Below, one piece after another: positions 48,952-59,012 of a stretch of 64,000 nucleotides of DNA (the first letter of the stretch is position 1; each line of letters starts with the position of its first letter). A model generated the notes under the pieces. It was given only the letters and a program-made list of their open reading frames with translations, had not been told where the DNA came from and did no database searches. Made by a program: the position numbers and the translations under genes. The stretch comes from Brachionus plicatilis (Eukaryota; Rotifera; Eurotatoria; Ploima; Brachionidae), in contig QEOQ01000486.1 of assembly GCA_010279815.1 (NCBI GenBank), forward strand, positions 1,022,935 through 1,086,934. Reading direction: 5' to 3'.

Positions 48952-49365
48952 ATAGACGGTCCCAAGGGTACTAATTTGAAAATTATATCTGGCGACGGGT
49001 ATAAAAGCCGCAGGAGACTAATTAAAGTGCTTCTCGGAGACAGTAATGTTTATAGTACGTTTTTATAGTACCTGACGTGTGTCAGTTAGTACCTGGGAAA
49101 AATAAAAGTCTATAGCTGGTCGCTGGTCATTGGTGATCTAGCAGTGGTCACACAGGTCGACAGTTCCCTAGCATTCGCTTTATAAAAGCGGGTAAAAGAT
49201 TCGATGGCGATATCTTTGTCGATATCACTGGAAAAGTTAATTGATTTAACCAAAAGCAATTAAGTTAATAAGGAGCATAAATACTTATAAATACTTGCTT
49301 TAATACGACTAGCGGAGGATCGTATAGACGGGCCCAACGGTACTAGCGTGAACATTACAGATGGC
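48952..49365 (+). pseudogene. decayed coding fragment, unidentified, with a second partial copy
   Basis: From 48953 the plus strand reads IDGPKGTNLKIISGDGYKSR, RLIKVLLGDSNVYSTFL, then stops; farther on FIKAGKRFDGDIFVDITGKV is open. At 49323 the start recurs in altered form (IDGPNGTSVNITDG). The G+C content is well above the flanks. I do not recognise the family; repetition suggests a transposon or other multicopy gene. Confidence 0.4.
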
Positions 49366-49724
49366 TAAATATATTTTTAACTATTTTTTAAAGTTAATTG
49401 TTGAATAAAATTTGTTAAGTTCAAAATAGCTAAAATTAATTTTCTTTTTTTAATTTTTGCAAAAATCGAAGCCTCAATTTAGCTTAAAAAATTCTTCTAA
49501 AATGAGTTCAAAATGACGAATCAAGTCTAATATTATTATTTATTATTAATTGTAAAGCTGGTCGAGCATAGCTGCTACTATGATCTACGATCCTCAAATT
49601 CAATAACTCATCAAGTTATTTATCTTGATGTTTTAATTAAATTAAATTAATATAAAGTGTCATCGTTATCGCAATAACCATTGTCTACAATATTTCTTAC
49701 TTCTGATTTTCATTATTTATTTGA

Positions 49725-50517
49725 NNNNNNNNNNNNNNNNNNNNNNNNNNNNNNNNNNNNNNNNNNNNNNNNNNNNNNNNNNNNNNNNNNNNNNNNNNNN
49801 NNNNNNNNNNNNNNNNNNNNNNNNNNNNNNNNNNNNNNNNNNNNNNNNNNNNNNNNNNNNNNNNNNNNNNNNNNNNNNNNNNNNNNNNNNNNNNNNNNNN
49901 NNNNNNNNNNNNNNNNNNNNNNNNNNNNNNNNNNNNNNNNNNNNNNNNNNNNNNNNNNNNNNNNNNNNNNNNNNNNNNNNNNNNNNNNNNNNNNNNNNNN
50001 NNNNNNNNNNNNNNNNNNNNNNNNNNNNNNNNNNNNNNNNNNNNNNNNNNNNNNNNNNNNNNNNNNNNNNNNNNNNNNNNNNNNNNNNNNNNNNNNNNNN
50101 NNNNNNNNNNNNNNNNNNNNNNNNNNNNNNNNNNNNNNNNNNNNNNNNNNNNNNNNNNNNNNNNNNNNNNNNNNNNNNNNNNNNNNNNNNNNNNNNNNNN
50201 NNNNNNNNNNNNNNNNNNNNNNNNNNNNNNNNNNNNNNNNNNNNNNNNNNNNNNNNNNNNNNNNNNNNNNNNNNNNNNNNNNNNNNNNNNNNNNNNNNNN
50301 NNNNNNNNNNNNNNNNNNNNNNNNNNNNNNNNNNNNNNNNNNNNNNNNNNNNNNNNNNNNNNNNNNNNNNNNNNNNNNNNNNNNNNNNNNNNNNNNNNNN
50401 NNNNNNNNNNNNNNNNNNNNNNNNNNNNNNNNNNNNNNNNNNNNNNNNNNNNNNNNNNNNNNNNNNNNNNNNNNNNNNNNNNNNNNNNNNNNNNNNNNNN
50501 NNNNNNNNNNNNNNNNN
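49725..50517. other. assembly gap
   Basis: 793 unknown bases. The open frames reported across it are artefacts. Confidence 1.
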
Positions 50518-50832
50518 AAACATTCATATACTACTTCACACTTTCATATGCTACATATACTACATCACCATTGCATTTTGAATTTTAAATTAATCTTTTT
50601 CTTTTTTTCTTTTTCTTTTTTTTCTACGTTAGACTTTTAGATCGATCCAATCAAGCAAATCAACCAGACCAATCTAGCTCCACAAAGACCACAATCAAGG
50701 TTACTCAAAATTCTTTTCTTTTTTGATCCGATTTTTTATAAATAAATGCTCCTATTCATGATTGTTGACTGGACATGAAGGTATCGTATCGGTTCTTGAA
50801 CTTGTTGACCGAGTCGTCGAGTATTAACAAAG

Positions 50833-50885
50833 CTTTTATCTGGCTTTCACAAAAAAGCCGACCATAACTCTACCATGAAGGTTGC
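50833..50885 (+). repeat. short dispersed repeat shared with 55424-55480
   Basis: TTATCTGGCTTTCACAAAAA then GCCGACCATAACTCTACCAT here; TATATCTGGCTCTCACAAAA then TGCCGGCCTCAACTTTACCA there. Probably part of a LINE. Confidence 0.55.
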
Positions 50886-51117
50886 TATTTTTTAACAAAG
50901 CAGAAGGCCAACTAAAGAAGGAATTAAAAACTCGAATATTTATTAAGCGCAGAAAAAAATATATGATATTGAATCATAGAATTCAGTTGATATTATCGAA
51001 TTATAACAGAGAAGATATTACAGAAACTCTACTTTTGAAATATAAATCAACTCATTGTTTCTGTAATGAGGTGACTAAAAGATTGATTTTTTTTAAGTAA
51101 ATCAAATTCGCTCGCAG

Positions 51118-51264
51118 CTTACAAAATGTGAAGTAAGGCGAAACTTCTTATCTAACACAATAGCTAATAAATGGAATGCGTTACCAACGTCGGTTGTAAC
51201 AGCAAGTTCGATCAACCAGTTCAAAAACAGACTAGACAATGTCGGTAGACACAGAAAAAAGTGA
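51118..51264 (+). pseudogene. LINE reverse transcriptase C-terminus
   Basis: Open frame QLTKCEVRRNFLSNTIANKW, NALPTSVVTASSINQFKNRL, then DNVGRHRKK and TGA. The R-x-NF-SN-x-WN-x-LP-x-x-VV-x-A-x-S-x-N-x-FK-x-R-LD pattern is the standard C-terminal end of many non-LTR reverse transcriptases. The polymerase core is absent; 50880-51100 upstream may be a decayed part of it. Confidence 0.7.
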
Positions 51265-51727
51265 AAAGTCTATGGTCTATACATTTAAAAATAAAAGCAA
51301 TTTAAAAAATTGTAGACTGGATTTTCAAACTAATATATGCGAAAAAAAAAGATAAAAAAAAGAAGCATAATTATCAATTTTGTGAATAAGAGGCATATTA
51401 TTGTGTAACAGTAACATCTAATAAAGAAGATCAACCAAATCAAATACGTCTGTAGAAATAAACTAAAAATAAAATTAAAAGTCCCCTATAGCGGAACTAC
51501 GTTAGTCGTTCTGTTTTTTTAATTTAGTTAAACTAAATTGACCGTAGAATATTAACTATTATTATAATATTTATTAAAAATAACTTAATCTATTTTAACC
51601 TGCTCCAATAAGTTCAAATTACGGTAAAAAGAAATAAAAAAAAATAGAAAAATGATTAATTTTTTAATACAATAATTGCCTATCCTTGTAGTTGTCTTTT
51701 TAGCTAGACTCTGGTAGAACTGTTCTA

Positions 51728-52057
51728 ATGCAGCACAAGCTAAATTTCAATGTATCCGAGTATTGTGCATTTTGCAGAGATATTTTTACATGTCATTTGA
51801 CTTTGACAGTTGATTTGACTATGAATGTTACACTTATAGAACTAATTTTTAAAATTGAAGCAAAACAGTTATTCAATTCTTTTGTCACTTTGTGCTGTTC
51901 TTTTGTACTGAATTTGAGGAAGCCATTGTTACCTTGTAATAATGTACGGTCCTTTCTTACTCATCGGTATCTTTGCTCTTTAAAAATTGAATCTAAAAAT
52001 GCATTAAATCAAAAAAGAATAGATCAGGGCACATTAAAATCGGTTGGAAGTTTTTAA
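51728..52057 (+). CDS. open frame of 109 codons, unidentified
   Basis: Starts MQHKLNFNVSEYCAFCRDIF and ends at a TAA. Composition is mixed with several cysteines, and the frame is longer than most chance frames here. No domain, no splice partners and no relatives recognised. It could be a decayed transposon piece or chance. Confidence 0.2.
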   Translation: MQHKLNFNVSEYCAFCRDIFTCHLTLTVDLTMNVTLIELIFKIEAKQLFNSFVTLCCSFVLNLRKPLLPCNNVRSFLTHRYLCSLKIESKNALNQKRIDQGTLKSVGSF

Positions 52058-52437
52058 TTAAAGAATTAGTTTGGCTTAGATCTAAGTTCCTAGACACAAC
52101 AACAACAAAAAAACTCTTCAAATTAGTGTGCTCTGAGTGGAATATGAATTAAAAATTATGTTCAAAAAAATAAAAATAATTTTATTTTTTTTGAAATATT
52201 ATTTTTTATTGATTAAAAAAAAGATAGAAAAAAAGTACTGCTAATGCTAAACAGAAAATTAAGAAATTAAAAAAGAGCTCTAAAATCGGATATATTATAA
52301 TAATTATTTATAATTGAATAAACTTGCTTGCTACTAGACGCACAAACTCTTTTTGTTTTATTGATGGTCGTTTCCGTGCCACATATTGAACATTTGACTC
52401 ATGAAACGACACAATAAATAACTACGGACTAAGAACA

Positions 52438-52955
52438 ATGCTGTCTAGAAGAAATATCGATTTTGTTCAGCTGGCTTGGAAGCCCGTGAACAAAGTTCAA
52501 CGCGTCGAAACTAGAGCTAAATTATTCATTTTGTACAAATTTCATATCGATTGATTTTAATGTCAGAGCCACTCTTCGAGCACTACAAACCCTAGTCGAT
52601 CTATCTACTTAGATTACTTATGAGCATATTTTCCATAATTACCGTATTTCCATTAAGATAACAATCAGTTTAATGATTCATTTTTCTTGGCCTAATTTCA
52701 AGTTAAATTTTATCTTCTATCTGTATTCACAGACAAGGTTATCTTGTTTGGTTCTACAGCTTTGATCAAAAGACTGAAGAGGCCGTCGAGTCGGCCGAGT
52801 GTGCAGTTTTAGAGGGTCAATTACGAAGAGATCAGTATGCTTCAGATAAAGTAAAGTTTTTAGTTAGAAGGGGCAGAGGAAGAGCAAAAAATATTCGACT
52901 AAAATTAGAAAACTTTTATTTAAGGCCCGATGTTATCAAAATAGCTAAATATATG
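52438..52955 (+). CDS. candidate two-exon gene, unidentified
   Basis: Exon 52438-52532 (MLSRRNIDFVQLAWKPVNKV and on to KLFI) ends at gtacaa in phase 2. Exon 52733-52955 begins after attcacag and continues in frame (LQGYLVWFYSFDQKTEEAVE; later LVRRGRGRAKNIRLKLENFY). It ends at ATG/gtgcat. Both exons are coding-like against AT-rich flanks, and the phases agree across a 200-bp intron. About 106 residues are visible; a third exon is not found, because a family A hairpin repeat follows at 53023. I do not recognise the protein. Confidence 0.4.
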
Positions 52956-53022
52956 GTGCATTTTTTCTTTTTTAAATTTTACATTCAAAAAAAAAAAATA
53001 CTTGATTTTTCAATTTCTATCA

Positions 53023-53085
53023 TGAGCACTGAAAAGAAGGCCTAAGCCATTCAGAGCTGCTCTGGGTAAATCTCCAAAATTATAT
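53023..53085 (+). repeat. hairpin repeat, family A copy 3
   Basis: GAGCACTGAAAAGAAGGCC, TAAGCCATTCAGAGCTGCTC in series. Stems GAGCA/TGCTC, CTGAA/TTCAG, GGC/GCC. Confidence 0.65.
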
Positions 53086-53648
53086 TTTGAATATGATTTT
53101 TTTTTAATAAAAATTTTTATACAATTTTCAAATTTATTTAAAAAAAAATAAAGAATAAAGAGTTGCTTTTAGTATAAATAATATTGTTGTATGGTCATGT
53201 GATATGATGTATTTAACCATCATTTCTTATTTTGTAATTCATTCTTGTTATAGTTTTAATAAACTAAAATTTAACTGAAACGAATTATCTGTTCTTCGGC
53301 ACTCTACTACAATATCAACAGATTTTATCAAACATAAAATATTTAGTTTTTGTTGGTTTAAATCACATTTTTTTGAATAAGTAAGAAAAACGCTTTCTTT
53401 AAAAATAAATAAAATTTTTATCTTACTTACTAATTTCTTAACTTGATTACAATAACTTTTATTAAAAAAAACTAATCGAAATAGTCTAAGATTTTTGCTC
53501 AAAAATTTTAGATGCACAATTTCATTGCACTTTAAAATTCAATTTCAATTTAAAAAAATTACATATATACAATGCAATTAAATTACCCATTTAAAATTTT
53601 TGAATTATACTTTTATTTAATTAAGCATTTAAAATGGTATCCTTAAAA
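53086..53648. other. AT-rich sequence
   Basis: No gene or repeat I can support before the MITE at 53649. Confidence 0.5.
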
Positions 53649-53884
53649 AAGAGTTGTTTAAAAGTCACAAGTCTCAAGTCAAGTCCAAGTTAGGGCTTAA
53701 AAATTTTGAATACTGAAGAAGAATTGAGAAGACATTTATGCTAAAATTGCAAGAAAATTCTGATATATGGCAAATCTATTGCATTAGACAACCCAAGAGT
53801 AAATAAATTTTTTGATATGAAGCCTGATCTAGCAAATATAAACCCAAAAAGTCCGGACTTTTTTTGGACTTTTAAACAACTCTG
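53649..53884. mobile_element. hAT-type MITE (236 bp), GACTT-rich, with extra interior
   Basis: Perfect 8-bp duplication CCTTAAAA at 53641-53648 and 53885-53892. Ends AAGAGTTGTTTAAAAGTC and, reversed, CAGAGTTGTTTAAAAGTC. About 110 bp longer than its relative at 38531 owing to a different interior (about 53695-53845). Confidence 0.88.
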
Positions 53885-54000
53885 CCTTAAAATACAAAAC
53901 CTGTTGTGAAGCACCAATTTTATCACAAAAGACAGATTTTTTGGTTGTTGATACTTTCATTTTATGCCACTTGATTTTTTTTAAGCATCATTTATTTTTA

Positions 54001-54150
54001 GTGTTGGGACCCGTACAAGCGGACACTTAACCGGCCAAAATTTTCAGAAACCGTGACCGTATCCGCATTAGCCGGACAACCTTTAAATGGACGGTCATTT
54101 GGCCGGTCAGCCAGATGGTCTAATTTTTGGACCGCCTAGCTGACCTGCCA
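54001..54150. mobile_element. GC-rich element end, hAT-like
   Basis: Starts GTGTTGGGACCCGTACAAGC and contains repeated CCGGCC/CCGGAC/CCGGTC words, unlike the flanks. GTGTTGGGACCCG resembles ends of some hAT elements. No matching right end was found. Confidence 0.35.
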
Positions 54151-54889
54151 AAAAAATATTTATTTTGTAAAAAAGATAACAGTTTGGAGAACTGAAATCG
54201 ATGAAATTTTTTTTGTCGATTTATGCTTCACAATTTTTAGTTTTTTGGTTTTCAGGTCACATATTAATTATTTTTTTAAAAAAATTAGCTGTAATAAAAA
54301 AATATTTAGCTGATGAAAAGAAAAACTTCTCTTAAAATATTGATAATGCCTTGTAAATTTCTAGATAAATTCTTTTACAATCTTGAAACATTACATGTCT
54401 TTTTTACTAAAAAAATTTCTTGTTTAAAAATAAAACTTATTTATCCGAATTATAACTATATTAGTTTAAAATTTAATAATTTAGAGTCCTTAATTTTAAA
54501 ATTAGTATTGAATATTTTTGAATAAAAAAGAATCCTAATTTACCGTATCCTCAAATTTTTATAATTTTAAAATTTTTCCTTTTTAAAAAAAACTATTTTT
54601 TTTGACTTGAAGAAAAAAATATAAAAATAATGATTTTTGTTTTAAAAAAATAAATACTAAATCTTAATTTATTGATAATTTTTTTTGAAGTTACCTCATT
54701 ACATCAAATAGAAGAAAGTTACTAATAATTCTCGAAAATTTCCTTTTCTAAGCCTTTCTTTGAGTTTTTTTTCTCAAAAAAATGTGTCCCTTTTAAAAAG
54801 AAAATTTACGAGACATTTATCGTGTAAAATATGTAATTGAGCTAATTTCAAAAAATCTAACATTTTATTTGTATATCTATGCCGAGCCA

Positions 54890-54935
54890 GGGGCGTTGCC
54901 AGACATTTTCAAATGAGGGGGCTCGAAGCTTAAAT
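54890..54935. mobile_element. left end of a second hAT-like element
   Basis: CAGGGGCGTTGCCAGACATT followed by a G-run (GAGGGGGCTCGAAG) fits the CAGGGGCGTxGCCAG ends common in animal hAT elements. It directly follows ATGCCGAG, part of a family B hairpin, suggesting insertion into such a repeat. The right end is not recognised. Confidence 0.45.
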
Positions 54936-55089
54936 TTTTTTTAAAGAAAATTACGTTTTATTAGATGGAATTCACTAATAAAATATTTAATTTATAAGTT
55001 ATAAAATATAAAAACAAATAAATTAAAAAATTCTTAGTCTTTTTTTTTTTTTGAAAATTTGTAATTTAATTTAAAAATGATGCCGATCT

Positions 55090-55761
55090 AAAAGTAATAA
55101 AATTAAAAACAATATGTTGAAATAGATTATTATAGAGAGAGGTTAGACATGTTTAAATATTTAATAGTTCAGGAGAAAAAGAAGAAACTGTTAGATATCG
55201 ATATATCTTGATTCGAAATCTTCTCACCGAGCTAAAGCCCCTTCGGATTTAAAAAATTAAATAAAATACCAAGAAAGAAAAAAATAGATTGTTACTTTTT
55301 TTTTAAATTCACTGAGCTTTTTTTCAAAAATATTCAAAAAAATTTTTTGCTAATTTAATTAATTAAAATAAATTTCATTTGCAAATTAACTGCAAATTTC
55401 TAAAACTTAAATTCTAACAAAGTTTATATCTGGCTCTCACAAAAATGCCGGCCTCAACTTTACCATGAAGGCCACTCCTTCGGCGGTGACTTTTTTCTGG
55501 TTGTACAGCTTCGTGTTTATATTAAAATTTTATAAAATCTGTTTTGGGAATCATCCTTTATCAACACGCTAAAATTTGACTATCTCTCATCTTTTTTTTT
55601 ATCTGAAGAATCTTTAGCTCGGTGAGAAAGTTTCGAATCAAGATATATCGATATCTAACAATTTCTTCTTTTTTTCCTGAACTATCAAATATCTAAACAT
55701 GTCTAACCTCTCTCTATAATAAGCTATTTCAATATATTGTTTTTAATTTTATTACTTTTAA
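55090..55761. repeat. 160-bp inverted repeat with family B hairpins
   Basis: Arms 55090-55248 and 55602-55761 (AGAGAGGTTAGACATGTTTA against TAAACATGTCTAACCTCTCT; ATATCGATATATCTTGATTC against GAATCAAGATATATCGATAT). Each arm ends in a family B motif facing the 350-bp centre, and the centre includes the repeat shared with 50833-50885. Another family B copy follows at 55785-55815. Confidence 0.85.
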
Positions 55762-56405
55762 ATTTTTTATATATTTTTATCTTGTAGGAGCATTAGCTCG
55801 GTATAAATAAACAAATAGATAAAATTGAAAAGTCTATAAAAATGGCATAACTATAAAAAGACGGTTCTACTGATTCCATTTAGTTTTGTATGAACAATAT
55901 TAGGTTTAAACAGTAAAAAATTTTTCCTTTTTGTATAGCTTTTTTTTATATAAAAAAAATATCGTCTTTTTTTCAAAATTATTTTTAAATTTATTTCCCG
56001 TAAAAGGAGACTAATTAAATTAATAAAAAAAATGTTGAAGAAACTGTAATTATGAAATATTAATAGTTGATTTTTTGTTAACTAATGAAGCGATTTTTAT
56101 AAATCTATTAATATTTTTTATTTTATTTATTTATTTATTTAAAAATCGCAACTAAGGCAATATTGACGTATAAGATCATTTTCTTAGTGATTTCCATTAC
56201 TTGAGCTCAAAATCAAAGGGTCCAAATAAAAAAAGCATAAAATAAAATCTAAATAATATTAATACATACATTGATTTATTGTAGAAAAATAAAAACATAT
56301 TTATTTTTATTTTTTTACAATTAATAGTTTAACGATCAAAAAATTGACATTTTTCTTATATATTTTTTTAGAAACTATCAATTTTTTGTTTTTTCTTTTT
56401 TCTAG

Positions 56406-56460
56406 TTTTATTACTTTACATCGCCTTTAAGGTGTTTAATGAAATAAATAATAATAATAT
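56406..56460 (+). repeat. hairpin-tail repeat, family C copy 1
   Basis: TACATCGCCTTTAAGGTGTT then AATGAAATAAATAATAATAA. Same layout at 57401-57450 and 57650-57705. Confidence 0.5.
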
Positions 56461-56688
56461 TGATAATTAAATTGATTTATTGTTAAAAAATAAAAAAATA
56501 GTTTAGCGATAAAAAAATTTTCATTTTTTATTAATCCACTTTTTGCAATTTAAATGTCTTTACTGCTCCCTTATTTGCATTCTCGTATTCTTCCTCTGTG
56601 TTAATTCCCTTCCTCTCATCCTCTTCTCATAAAAATCAATTTATATTTAAAGTTTTAGAGTTAGATTTGATTTATTCTTAATAAAAAA

Positions 56689-57186
56689 ATGGTGAGACAA
56701 GCTTTTGATTTTTTAACTAAAAAACAAATATTAGATGGAATAGACAGTGAACTAGTTATGAGGCCATCAAGACAAAATTTAACTTGAAGAATCACTCGAA
56801 TATTAACCAAATAAAAAACTTTCGTTTAAAAATTCTACAATTTTTTAAATCTTTCATTAAAAAAGTTTAAAAAAATTTAAATACGAAAGCATAGACCAAG
56901 AACTTAGAAATTTTATTGATAATTGTAATAATAATGGAATTCCTGAAAACGCTACTTTACTCAAAGAAAAGGCCAAGGAACTTTCCGAAAAATCTAGACA
57001 AGTGAATTTTAAGGCAAGTTATGGTTACCTTTCGGAAAAAAAAAATAACAAAAATTGAAGCATTAGAATTGATTGATAGCTTGAAACTATTTTGTACTTG
57101 AGAAAATCAAAATGAGTCAAATGAGACGATAAATTTATTACGTAACTTTGAAAATAAAGTGTATGAAAAAAAAAAACAGCTTTATT
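56689..57186 (+). pseudogene. internally deleted pogo/CENP-B-type transposase
   Basis: Pieces in order: MVRQAFDFLTKKQILDGIDS near the start; then YESIDQELRNFIDNCNNNGI, ENATLLKEKAKELSEKSRQV and NFKASYGYL (56885-57040), the pattern of a CENP-B-type helix-turn-helix ending in NFKAS-x-G-x-L; then, after an A-run, EALELIDSLKLFC and FENKVYEKKKQ, the usual C-terminal end of Tigger/pogo proteins. The whole DDE catalytic domain is missing, and there are stops and frame shifts. Confidence 0.6.
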
Positions 57187-57400
57187 AAAAAAAAATTCAT
57201 TTAATTCATTTTATATTCAATTTTTCAATATTTATTTTTTATAAAATTTAAATTAACAAAAACAGTTATTAGACAATTTCCAAATAATTTCTAAAAAAAA
57301 AAATTTACCTAACTTAATTTATGATTTTTCTTTTTTCAAATTATTTCTTTTAATGGTAAACATTTTTATTTTTAAATTTTTACACTATTTTTTATAATTT

Positions 57401-57450
57401 TACATCGCCATGGCGTTAATTGAATCTAATAAATAAATAATAAATAAATA
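57401..57450 (+). repeat. hairpin-tail repeat, family C copy 2
   Basis: TACATCGCCATGGCGTTAAT then TGAATCTAATAAATAAATAA; CGCCATGGCG is a perfect palindrome. Confidence 0.55.
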
Positions 57451-57649
57451 AAAATTTGAGTTTTGAAAAATTAAGTTATATTTTATTATATTTTTGTCAA
57501 AAAAATATATTTTTAAATTTTTTTTAAAAATAATTGAATTGTTCTCTTTTTGTCACTTATCTTTTAAAAGTTATTCTGGTACTTGCTATTTTGACCTACT
57601 CTCAATTAAATTCAATTGACATTTAAAATTTTTTTTTTATATTCTTTAT

Positions 57650-57710
57650 TTTTACGACATCACCAGAATTGGCGTGATATGAATAAATAATAATAATAAT
57701 AAACTCAATT
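57650..57710 (+). repeat. hairpin-tail repeat, family C copy 3
   Basis: TACGACATCACCAGAATTGG, CGTGATATGAATAAATAATA in series; ATCAC/GTGAT and CC/GG can pair. Confidence 0.55.
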
Positions 57711-58127
57711 AAACTTTAGATAAAATTACTATTTAACAGATAGTTAAATTTGCATTATGTTAAAACTCTGCTGCGAGACTTATCACTAACTTTTGATATA
57801 CGAACAAAGCTGGCTGGGGGATGCCTAGGAGGAAATTGCTCGACCTAGGTAAACTAGTATGACGTAACATAATTTTTTGCCAAACGCAAATTGAAAATTA
57901 ATGTTCAGCCTAATCGAGCATATTTAGGAAAATTTATTATTTGTGAATTAGTAAGGCTTTGATGAAAACCTAATCAAAATGCATAGTTAATTGAGAAAAT
58001 ATGAATATTTTAGTGCCAAATGCCCTAGAAGATTAATTAATTTTGCATCGATCATCTAAAAACTTAAAGAAAATAATCCTCGGCAATGCTCACAATCAAA
58101 AAACAAACAAATACAGCTTCTTATTGA

Positions 58128-58229
58128 ATGCGAAGCCGGCTTGTACGTGATTTAATCGACTTTGTAGCTGGTGCTGATTTGCTCAGAAAACAACACCGGG
58201 TTACAAAAACAAATTCGTTTTTCTGTTGA
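58128..58229 (+). CDS. possible small exon, unidentified
   Basis: ATG-initiated frame MRSRLVRDLIDFVAGADLLR, then KQHRVTKTNSFFC and TGA. A possible donor (gttaca) lies after KQHR. Varied codons in an otherwise AT-rich setting, but only 33 residues and no family recognised. Confidence 0.2.
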   Translation: MRSRLVRDLIDFVAGADLLRKQHRVTKTNSFFC

Positions 58230-58992
58230 TCATGAGCACTTGAAATGCTTGAAAACTTTCTCATGTTTAATACTAAAGATCAAGTTTCTGGTAATCGAAA
58301 AATTTTCAAATTAGCTATTCTTATCTTGCCTCAAATTCGCATTCTCTATGGAACTAAATTAATTGAAGTCTTGGTACTGATGATCTGAATGCGAAATTGA
58401 ATACTCTTATTTAATAATCGAAAATATTACATTTCGTTTATTTTTAGATTTTAGTTCTAAATTTAATAGTTTAGACATGTTTTCAGTGTGAGCAAAAGCC
58501 AATATCTAATGCATTTTTTTGGTAATAAATAAAACAATTTTTTAGCTTTAAAAAATTTTACACTAATAAATAAAACCATTTTTTAGTTTTAAAAAATTTT
58601 AAATCAATGAATAAAACAATTTTTTAGTTTTAAAAAATTTTAAATCAATGAATACAAAAAATTTTCACTTTTTAAAAATGAGCTCTTTATTTTTAATTCA
58701 AGTAATTTTGCCTGAAAATAACTAAACATGTTTTCCATTATCTGAACAAATTTTTTTTTATTAAATTTAATTAAAAACAACTAGCTTCTGTTAATTAAAA
58801 TGTCCTGTTTCTGTTAAATCAACTTGAAAATCGTTTTATCTCAATCTAACTCATTTCAATGAAAATTAAATTTCTTTCTACGTAATAATTAATAAAAAAA
58901 CTATGGCGTTACTTGTCAGCTTTTTGAATATTAATAAACAATTAAAAATACAGCTTTTATTTTTTTTGAAAAATAATTTTTATTTTTACTGT

Positions 58993-59012
58993 CCAGGAGT
59001 CAAGACTCCTGG
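58993..59012. repeat. perfect palindrome
   Basis: CCAGGAGTC-AA-GACTCCTGG. Could be a hairpin in an RNA or a protein-binding site; no context supports either. Confidence 0.7.

Noticed and set aside
49681..50640. Open frames of 268-319 codons
   Set aside because: They consist of the unknown bases of the assembly gap.
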